Source: SFHK01 sp963618055 (lineage in GTDB: Bacteria; Bacillota; Clostridia; Christensenellales; Aristaeellaceae). From it: DNA of 35,686 nucleotides. The stretch lies in the NCBI GenBank assembly GCA_963618055.1, contig CAVERI010000023.1, positions 1 to 35,686 on the forward strand, given 5' to 3'. The translations under genes were made by a program, and so were the position numbers. Every line of letters starts with the position of its first letter. Within the stretch, counting starts at the first letter, position 1. This document shows, piece by piece, positions 26,401 through 32,479 of the stretch. A model generated the notes under the pieces. That model saw only the letters and a list, made by a program, of their open reading frames with translations. It was not told the DNA's origin and ran no database searches.

Positions 26401-27180
26401 GTTGAGCGCCTGCAAACGGAGCTGGGCGTCGCCGTCACCGGCAACGCGGACACCGCGCTGTTGCGCGTGCTGTACGGCGGCTACGCACCGGTCTCGCCGA
26501 TTCGCTCCACGGCGCTTTCCAAGGGCGACACCGGGTCGAGCGTCACGCGCCTGCAAACCCGACTGACGCAGAAGGGCTACCTGAGCGACAGCATCGACGG
26601 CGAATACGGCTCCATCACCGAAAAGGCCGTCAAGCTCTATCAGAGCGTGGCGAAGCTGACGGAAACCGGCAAGGCCGACAAGGCGACGCTGGCCAGCCTG
26701 TTCTCCTCCGCCGCGCCCAAGAACACCGGCGCCGCCGTGACAGGCAACACCGGCGGAAACACCAACCCGAACGACGATCCCATGGATGGAACCGCTTCGG
26801 AGAAGATTGAGAAGGTCATTGCCATCGCCAAGCAGCAGCTGGGCAAGCCCTACGTGTACGCCACGGCCGGCCCCAACACCTTCGACTGCTCCGGCTTCAC
26901 GAAGTACTGCTACGCGAAGGTAGGCGTATCCCTGCTCCGCTCCGCGCAGCAGGTCGGCTACAACAACGGCAAAAAGATTGAGGGCATCAGCAACCTGAAG
27001 CGCGGCGACATCGTGTGCTTCAACACCGTCGCCGACAACGACCTGAGCGACCACGTGGGCATCTATCTGGGCGGCGGCCAGTTCATTCACGCTTCCTCCG
27101 GTGGAGGAAAGGTAATGATCTCGACGCTTTCCAACTCCTATTACAACCGCGTGTTCTCGTGGGGACGCCGCGTGCTGTAA
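23413..27180 (+). CDS. Giant secreted NlpC/P60 peptidoglycan hydrolase with 12 SH3-like repeats
   Basis: A 1255-aa protein. A Sec signal peptide (about 1-30) is followed by 12 SH3_3-like repeats (about 33-950), each with an L-G-T/S-L-K-K-G-x-x-V-T-V-L core, a W-A-x-V/I strand and a terminal G-Y/F-V. Pro/Thr-rich linkers (TPTPTATPAP type) separate some repeats. Two PG_binding_1 domains follow (about 958-1028 and 1035-1103). The C-terminus (about 1133-1255) is an NlpC/P60 cysteine peptidase with C1159 (FDCSGF), H1214 (SDHVGIY) and H1226 (FIHAS). Such enzymes cut peptide bonds in the stems of peptidoglycan; the repeats would anchor or space the enzyme in the wall. AAGGAG 7 bases before the ATG at 23413 fixes the start; a longer frame from 23335 lacks one. 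Repeats 4 and 5 are nearly identical. Confidence 0.92.
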   Translation: MERKHYLRKAGILCLLLALCLTALPITALADSFQAVVTSASMVVRSGPTVEDSRIGTLKKGVTVTVLSYKNGIALIEYKGRRGYARVSDMTRLSSESDAADKSLSGLGKVTASSLTVYASADKSSKSIGTLKKGVTITVLATKGDWARVQNGDRIGYVLKSGLTIDTKATATATPAATKTPSPTPYVEWATTKESEDAIVTADKMVVRDGPTEKDEKLGTLKKGTKIIVHAMDEKEEVAYIEYKDQLGFALVEDLRLLNPKTTTSPAETSGLGKVNVNVLPVYEKASTSSTKLGSLKKGNQVTVLAVNSDWAKIQVGSRIGFVNRHMLNITFGVTATPTVKPTATPTPTATPAPESLSGLGTVNVQVLPVYEKASTSSAKLGSLKKGSRVTVLTANASWAKIQVGSKVGFVNRHMLNITFGVTATPTVKPTATPTPTATPAPTKQTSATLAPGWEEGTAQAAAVSKRAIVRIGPSASDTSLGYLSAGTKITVHAVKNGIAYIEYKGRTGYASLSALKIETNKDSQETELNCLCTLNADGTKIYAAPSTDSKLLATMHRGITFTALSEKDGWVKLENGKNIGYVKKSAVTLYPSVKPTAKPDDPIIACDPVAAVVVNDSAKVYAKNDKNSKVLATLKSGTTVTLCGTSGSWAMVKSGDNVGYINDAMGVLPQSSVTLKESMSVSATVSKKTSVYPFLFKSERTLGTVSAGLEVKVLATKDDWALIQRGSNKGYCPLSCLTLTQQPTLDETTKLDAILTADTKLYQYAATGSTAKATLSKYALVTVLGYDDGWCLISSGSQKGYVPRSGVRLLSEFTLKATESIEATVSKDSTVYAYAHTKSASLGSLKKGAAVTVLARDDSWALVKKGSNQGYMPLEALNIKADEFTSPTVKTLTATVIYSGAKVYKRALEDADTLTTLTIASDVKVTAYNEKWARVNLDGSEGYVLHKYLSNSDYASLKSGDSSSSSVLKLQKALEDLGYFDGIPAGNYGTITKTAVERLQTELGVAVTGNADTALLRVLYGGYAPVSPIRSTALSKGDTGSSVTRLQTRLTQKGYLSDSIDGEYGSITEKAVKLYQSVAKLTETGKADKATLASLFSSAAPKNTGAAVTGNTGGNTNPNDDPMDGTASEKIEKVIAIAKQQLGKPYVYATAGPNTFDCSGFTKYCYAKVGVSLLRSAQQVGYNNGKKIEGISNLKRGDIVCFNTVADNDLSDHVGIYLGGGQFIHASSGGGKVMISTLSNSYYNRVFSWGRRVL
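24220..24740 (+). repeat. In-gene tandem duplication, period 264 bp
   Basis: Two adjacent copies (24220-24483 and 24484 to about 24740) encode nearly the same 88-residue unit: an SH3-like repeat plus a Val-Lys-Pro-Thr-Ala-rich linker. The protein copies differ at about ten of 88 positions. The DNA also matches closely, so this is a recent duplication of one repeat module and a likely site of recombination. Confidence 0.85.
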
Positions 27181-27196
27181 ACCCCGTTTTCCCCTT

Positions 27197-27230
27197 TATC
27201 GCCTCCGCGGAAATTTTCGCGGAGGCGATA
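27197..27230 (+). terminator. Stem-loop after the SH3/NlpC gene
   Basis: TATCGCCTCCGCG (27197-27209) is perfectly complementary to CGCGGAGGCGATA (27218-27230). No T-run follows the stem, so termination may be incomplete and the next gene could receive read-through. No clear promoter was found before that gene. Confidence 0.6.
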
Positions 27231-27288
27231 CGGATGAAACGCCCGTTTCACCGCATATCGAATTTCACCGCCGTTTGGAGGCTTTTCC

Positions 27289-28572
27289 ATGCGATACGAC
27301 ACTGTCATTTTTGATCTTGACGGAACGATTACCGAATCCGCGCCGGGCATCATGCGAAGCGCCGCCTATGCGCTGGAAAAAATGGGGCGGCCGATTCCCG
27401 GCGAGGACACGCTTCGCCGCTTTGTCGGCCCGCCGCTGGTGGATTCCTTCATCCGCTATTGCGGCCTGACCGAGGCGGAGGCGCTGGAGGCGATTGAAAT
27501 CTACCGCGAGCGGCACGCCGTCCTCGGCTGGAGGGAAGCGCGCGTGTACACGGGAATCGCCCCGATGCTGATCGCGCTGAAGCGCGCGGGCGCGTATATC
27601 GCGCTGGCCTCCTCCAAACCGCTGCCGCTGTGTGAAAAAACGCTGGATTATTTCGGCCTGCTGCCGCTGTTTGACAAGCTCTCCGCGCCGCCCTACTCGG
27701 CCACGAAGGCCGACAAGGAGCAGCTGATTCTGAACGCGCTGCCCGCGCGCTTCGACCACGCCTGCATGGTAGGCGACCGCAAATTTGACATGGACGGCGC
27801 GCGCCGCACGGGCGTTACGGCCATCGGCGCGGGCTATGGCTACGGCAGCGAGGAGGAGCTTCTGGATTCCGGCGCGGAAATCTACTGCCCGGACGTCGCG
27901 TCTCTGGCCGGTCATCTTCTGGAGGGTCTTCCCCGCATGCCCGGCTTCTTCCTTTCCTTGGAGGGCTCGGACGGCTGCGGCAAATCGACGCAGGCCGCGC
28001 TGCTTAAGCAATTTCTGGAGGACGCGGGCTATCCCGTCACCTATTCCCGCGAGCCGGGCGGCTGCCCGATCTCCGAGCGCATCCGCGACATCATTTTAGA
28101 CGTGCACTCCGAGGGCATGAGCGACGAGTGCGAGGCGCTTTTATACGCCGCCTCCCGCGCGCAGCATGTGCACGAGGTCATCCTGCCCGCCCTGCGCCGC
28201 GGTGACGTGATGCTGTGCGATCGGTTTGTGGATTCGTCCCTCGCCTATCAGGGCGTGGGGCGCGGGCTGGGCGACTGGGTATGGGAGATCAACCGCCGCG
28301 CCGTGGAGCACAACATGCCCAACCTTACGCTGTTTTTTGACCTGAACCCGGACGAGGCCATTCGCCGCCGTCTGAACGCCGCCCCGGCCGACCGGCTGGA
28401 AAGCGAGGGCGACCGGTTCATGCGCGTTGTGTACGACGCGTTCATCGGCGTCTGCGATAAGCACCCGGAAAGAATTGTCCGCGTGGACGCGTCCGGAAAA
28501 ATTGAACAGATTCAGGATCGCGTGCGTCAAATAGTTGTCAATCGACTGACGGCCGCCGCAAAGGCCGTCTGA
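27289..28572 (+). CDS. tmk: HAD-superfamily phosphatase fused to thymidylate kinase
   Basis: A 427-aa two-domain protein. Residues 1 to about 213 form an HAD-IA (PGP/PpaX-like) phosphatase: D9-L-D11-G-T, the motif II Ser in ALASSKPL, a Lys (TKADKEQL) and GDRKFDMDGAR. Residues about 219-427 are a full-length dTMP kinase: P-loop GSDGCGKS (226-233), REPGG, D311-R312-F-V-D-S-S-L-A-Y-Q-G and a C-terminal D-A-S-G segment. The kinase phosphorylates dTMP to dTDP and is normally essential for DNA synthesis. The phosphatase substrate is unknown; nucleotide monophosphates or pyrophosphate are possible. GGAGG lies 8 bases before the ATG. The frame is open across the junction with no stop or frameshift, and both domains have the full motif set. 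The next gene starts 16 bases downstream. Confidence 0.93.
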   Translation: MRYDTVIFDLDGTITESAPGIMRSAAYALEKMGRPIPGEDTLRRFVGPPLVDSFIRYCGLTEAEALEAIEIYRERHAVLGWREARVYTGIAPMLIALKRAGAYIALASSKPLPLCEKTLDYFGLLPLFDKLSAPPYSATKADKEQLILNALPARFDHACMVGDRKFDMDGARRTGVTAIGAGYGYGSEEELLDSGAEIYCPDVASLAGHLLEGLPRMPGFFLSLEGSDGCGKSTQAALLKQFLEDAGYPVTYSREPGGCPISERIRDIILDVHSEGMSDECEALLYAASRAQHVHEVILPALRRGDVMLCDRFVDSSLAYQGVGRGLGDWVWEINRRAVEHNMPNLTLFFDLNPDEAIRRRLNAAPADRLESEGDRFMRVVYDAFIGVCDKHPERIVRVDASGKIEQIQDRVRQIVVNRLTAAAKAV

Positions 28573-28588
28573 TTCGGAGGGATTCATC

Positions 28589-31500
28589 ATGGAAGACTAC
28601 ACCCGCCTTTGCATGAACTGCTTTCATGAGCTGAACGGTGCGACGGTCTGCCCGCACTGCGGCTATGAGCAGAACACACCCCAGGACGCGGACTGCCTGC
28701 CGCCCGGAACGGTGATTGCCGACCGCTTCCTCATCGGCCGCGCCCGCGGGCAGGATGAGACCGGCATCGTATACAACGTGCTGGATCTGAAAAAGAACGT
28801 TCGCCGCCGCATGCGCGAGTTTTTCCCGCCCGAGGACGCCGCCCGCGGCGCGGACGGCTCCGTGGAGCCGCTGCCCGGCCACGAAGCGGCCTTCAACGAG
28901 GCGCTGGAGCGCATGCGCCTGAACGCCGAAAACAGCGAGGACGCAGACCGGAAATACATCTTTGTGCGCATGAACGGCACGGGCTATTTCATCGAGCGCA
29001 AGATCAAATCTCCGGCCGCGGAAGCGCCCGCCCCGGCAGACGACGGAGGCTACGACGGCGAGGAGGGCGGCCTGCTCAAGCGCCTGCCCATGGTGCTGAT
29101 TGTGATGTGCGTCGCCGTGGTGCTGATCGTCGTGGGCGTGATCATCGCCATCCGCGCCTGCGCGACCTCCACGACCGACCGCACCGTTGCCGACACGCCC
29201 TTGGCGCTGGTGACCAACGAGCCGACCTATAACCCGCAAACCTCGCCGTCCGCCACGCCCTATACCACGAGCGACACGATCGAGCCCATCGACCCCATCC
29301 ACAACGACTGGATGTCGCAGGAGCCCGGCGAAAGCATGGCTACCGCGAAGGCGACGGTTCGCCCCACGAGCACCGTCTACAATCCGTGGAGCGACGTGCA
29401 GAAGGACATCGACAATTCGTGGGGACAGTCCGTAAAAACAGTCACCCCGACGCCCACCCCGGTGGCGAACCGCAGCATTGTGAACAAGAACTCCTCGCGC
29501 GCGGAAATCGCCAGCCTGCAGTGGCAGCTGATCGAGCTGGGCTGGCTGAACGCCGAAACGCCGACGGGCAGCTATGACGCGGCCACCACCGCCGCCGTGA
29601 AGGCCTTCCAGACCTACATGAACAAGAACTACAAGGCGGGTCTGTCCGTGGACGGCATCTGCGGCCCGGCCACCTTCAAGTATCTGGACAACTACGCAAT
29701 CGCCGTCAACCCCAGCCCCAGCGCGACCGCGGAGCCGGACAACGGCACGATCAGCGCCGACTCCTCCCCCGTTCGCATTCGCGAATTGCAGCTGAAGCTC
29801 ATCGCCATGGGCTGGCTGGACGGGGAAGCCAACGGCAAATATGACAACACTACCTATACCGCGGTTATGGCCTTCCAGAACTACGTGAACGTGTCCACCT
29901 CCTCTTCGCTTCTTACGGTGAATGGTCTGGCCGACGCGAACACGCAGCTGCTGCTCGGCTACGAGCGCTTTGCCAAGCCGAAGGAGACGACGAAGCCCAC
30001 CGAGGCCCCGACCGTCCAGCCCACCGTCGACCCGCACGACGAAACCGACCTTTTGACCACGCTCGACGAGCCGATTCTGGTCAAGATCGTCGTCGATCAG
30101 GCCTACGTCTACGATCGCGCCAGCGACAACGCCGTCGTTAAGGGCCGTGTGAGCCGGAACATGCGCTTCCGCAAGATCGCCGAAAATGAGAACTGGGTCA
30201 TGCTGGTCAACGACGCCGGCGAAACCGGTTACACGCAGGCGCAGAACGTGGAAGACGTGTTCAGCGGCGACCAGCCCGAAGATCAGAACGGCACCACGCC
30301 CGATTCCCCGAAGGCGGACATCATCGCGCTGCAGAACGCGCTGATTGAGCGCGGCTGGCTGGCGGCGGGCGAAGCCGACGGCGTGTACGGACAGAAGACG
30401 AAGGACGCCGTTTCCGCCTTCCAGACCTACGTCAATCAGGTGGAGGGTGCGCAGATTCTGAACGTGACCGGTCTGGCCGACGAAAACACCAAGGACTACC
30501 TGCTGGACGAGACGTATGCCAAGCCGCAGACGACCGCCCAGCCCACCGCCGAGCCCGAGCCGACCACTGAGCCGTTTGTCGCGCTCGACCCCGAGGAAAC
30601 CGTGGCCGTGACCGTCGATCGCCTGACCGTCTATTCGCAGCCGAAGCAGGACGCGAATCTGGCCGTCGGCTCCGTCGCCAAGGGCGCTTCCATGACGCTC
30701 GTGGCCGAGAACGGCGAGTGGGGCTATGTCCGCAATTCCAAGGGTGCCTTCGGCTACACGCTTTTAAGCGGCCTGCGCAGACCGTCCGACCCGACCACCG
30801 CGCCGACGCTTGAGCCGACGACCCTGCCCACCGACGAGCCGATTACGTTCGTCAAGGTAGATGGCACGGTATACGTTCGCGTCGCGGTCGATAAGACCAC
30901 CGTGTATATCGACGCGCCCGACGTCCATGCCGCCAACAGCATGCAGGTGAAGAAGGACTTTGTCGCCCGTCTGGTCGCGCAGGGCGGCGAATGGTATCAG
31001 CTGTTCAACGAGAAGAACAACATGACCGCCTACGCGCTCGCGGCTGACTTCGAGCTGGTCGACCCCGTCGAGACGGCCACGGCTGCGCCGACAACCGCTC
31101 CCACGGCGGAACCCACAAAGGATACCCAGCTCGACTATCTGGACGACACCTACACCGACCCGGACGGCGAGTACACCATGCGCGTCTCCGCCGAGCAGGC
31201 AACCATCTATCTCGCTGACGGCCGCACGGCAAATCTCCCGAAGGGCACGGCGCTGCGTCTGGTCGCGCTGGGCAGCCGCTGGATTCAGGTGCGCAGCGAA
31301 GCGGACGGCGTGATCGCCTACGCGCGGATGGAGGACTTCGTGCTGGANNNNNNNNNNNNNNNNNNNNNNNNNNNNNNNNNNNNNNNNNNNNNNNNNNNNN
31401 NNNNNNNNNNNNNNNNNNNNNNNNNNNNNNNNNNNNNNNNNNNNNNNNNNNNNNNNNNNNNNNNNNNNNNNNNNNNNNNNNNNNNNNNNNNNNNNNNNNN

Positions 31501-32350
31501 NNNNNNNNNNNNNNNNNNNNNNNNNNNNNNNNNNNNNNNNNNNNNNNNNNNNNNNNNNNNNNNNNNNNNNNNNNNNNNNNNNNNNNNNNNNNNNNNNNNN
31601 NNNNNNNNNNNNNNNNNNNNNNNNNNNNNNNNNNNNNNNNNNNNNNNNNNNNNNNNNNNNNNNNNNNNNNNNNNNNNNNNNNNNNNNNNNNNNNNNNNNN
31701 NNNNNNNNNNNNNNNNNNNNNNNNNNNNNNNNNNNNNNNNNNNNNNNNNNNNNNNNNNNNNNNNNNNNNNNNNNNNNNNNNNNNNNNNNNNNNNNNNNNN
31801 NNNNNNNNNNNNNNNNNNNNNNNNNNNNNNNNNNNNNNNNNNNNNNNNNNNNNNNNNNNNNNNNNNNNNNNNNNNNNNNNNNNNNNNNNNNNNNNNNNNN
31901 NNNNNNNNNNNNNNNNNNNNNNNNNNNNNNNNNNNNNNNNNNNNNNNNNNNNNNNNNNNNNNNNNNNNNNNNNNNNNNNNNNNNNNNNNNNNNNNNNNNN
32001 NNNNNNNNNNNNNNNNNNNNNNNNNNNNNNNNNNNNNNCCGACCGAGGAGCCTACTCCCACGCCTGAACCCGAGCCCACGCCGTACACCGACGAGTGGAT
32101 GCAGGACAAGAAGAGCGTAAAGGCCTTCGTGCAGGCGCTTGTGGACGGCGGCTGGCTGGATTCCGAGCTTGCCACGGTCGACCTTGCGGATGAAAACGTA
32201 CTCAACGCCATTCGCGACTTCCAGCTCTGGTATGAAGAAAACGAGGGCGTTATGCTGGAACCCATCTTCGACGACGAAGGAATCTTCATCGGCACCATCG
32301 ACGAGGAAACCTACGAAGCCATCCTGTCCGGTCTGTATTTCAAAAAGTAA
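28589..32350 (+). CDS. Membrane protein: zinc ribbon, degenerate kinase N-lobe fragment, TM helix and extracellular PG-binding/SH3 repeats (contains gap)
   Basis: About 1253 aa including the gap. C8-x-x-C11 and C21-x-x-C24 form an N-terminal zinc ribbon. Residues about 37-140 resemble the N-lobe of Clostridia zinc-ribbon Ser/Thr kinases (PPGTVIADRFLIGRARG, EFFPPEDAARG, DGSVEPLPG). The glycine-rich loop is broken (GQDETG) and the VAIK-type Lys is Arg. No HRD or DFG motif follows. One transmembrane helix (about 168-190) leads to an outside region with PG_binding_1-like units (G-W-L, V-x-A-F-Q, G-L-A-D-E motifs; at least three before the gap and one at the C-terminus), and four SH3-like units between Thr/Pro-rich linkers. 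It is probably a wall-sensing or wall-anchored protein without kinase activity. GGAGGG precedes the ATG, 16 bases after the tmk fusion. Confidence 0.85.
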   Translation: MEDYTRLCMNCFHELNGATVCPHCGYEQNTPQDADCLPPGTVIADRFLIGRARGQDETGIVYNVLDLKKNVRRRMREFFPPEDAARGADGSVEPLPGHEAAFNEALERMRLNAENSEDADRKYIFVRMNGTGYFIERKIKSPAAEAPAPADDGGYDGEEGGLLKRLPMVLIVMCVAVVLIVVGVIIAIRACATSTTDRTVADTPLALVTNEPTYNPQTSPSATPYTTSDTIEPIDPIHNDWMSQEPGESMATAKATVRPTSTVYNPWSDVQKDIDNSWGQSVKTVTPTPTPVANRSIVNKNSSRAEIASLQWQLIELGWLNAETPTGSYDAATTAAVKAFQTYMNKNYKAGLSVDGICGPATFKYLDNYAIAVNPSPSATAEPDNGTISADSSPVRIRELQLKLIAMGWLDGEANGKYDNTTYTAVMAFQNYVNVSTSSSLLTVNGLADANTQLLLGYERFAKPKETTKPTEAPTVQPTVDPHDETDLLTTLDEPILVKIVVDQAYVYDRASDNAVVKGRVSRNMRFRKIAENENWVMLVNDAGETGYTQAQNVEDVFSGDQPEDQNGTTPDSPKADIIALQNALIERGWLAAGEADGVYGQKTKDAVSAFQTYVNQVEGAQILNVTGLADENTKDYLLDETYAKPQTTAQPTAEPEPTTEPFVALDPEETVAVTVDRLTVYSQPKQDANLAVGSVAKGASMTLVAENGEWGYVRNSKGAFGYTLLSGLRRPSDPTTAPTLEPTTLPTDEPITFVKVDGTVYVRVAVDKTTVYIDAPDVHAANSMQVKKDFVARLVAQGGEWYQLFNEKNNMTAYALAADFELVDPVETATAAPTTAPTAEPTKDTQLDYLDDTYTDPDGEYTMRVSAEQATIYLADGRTANLPKGTALRLVALGSRWIQVRSEADGVIAYARMEDFVLXXXXXXXXXXXXXXXXXXXXXXXXXXXXXXXXXXXXXXXXXXXXXXXXXXXXXXXXXXXXXXXXXXXXXXXXXXXXXXXXXXXXXXXXXXXXXXXXXXXXXXXXXXXXXXXXXXXXXXXXXXXXXXXXXXXXXXXXXXXXXXXXXXXXXXXXXXXXXXXXXXXXXXXXXXXXXXXXXXXXXXXXXXXXXXXXXXXXXXXXXXXXXXXXXXXXXXXXXXXXXXXXXXXXXXXPTEEPTPTPEPEPTPYTDEWMQDKKSVKAFVQALVDGGWLDSELATVDLADENVLNAIRDFQLWYEENEGVMLEPIFDDEGIFIGTIDEETYEAILSGLYFKK
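31348..32038. other. Assembly gap (691 N)
   Basis: An unbroken run of N inside the repeat-rich gene at 28589. The frames on both sides agree if the gap length is right, but it may be an estimate. The repetitive Thr/Pro linkers are a plausible cause. Confidence 0.98.
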
Positions 32351-32363
32351 TCCCCTGTTTCCC

Positions 32364-32400
32364 GCCTCCGGCACAAGCCCGTGCCGGAGGCTTTGTTTGT
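32364..32400 (+). terminator. Rho-independent terminator after the zinc-ribbon/PG-binding gene
   Basis: GCCTCCGGCAC (32364-32374) pairs perfectly with GTGCCGGAGGC (32381-32391) around a 6-base loop and is followed by TTTGTTTGT. Confidence 0.88.
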
Positions 32401-32419
32401 ATATTCATCGTAAATTTCA

Positions 32420-32448
32420 TTGCCTTTCTCGACCCGCCGCGATATAAT
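32420..32448 (+). promoter_or_regulatory. Promoter of the HelD-like gene
   Basis: TTGCCT (32420-32425), a 17-base spacer and an exact TATAAT (32443-32448), 31 bases upstream of the start codon. Confidence 0.7.
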
Positions 32449-32479
32449 GAAGGTTCACAACACATTCGGAGGTGGCATC

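Noticed and set aside
25741..27090. 449-codon frame on the minus strand
   Set aside because: Antisense to the NlpC/PG-binding end of the giant hydrolase, where catalytic Cys and His are intact on the plus strand.
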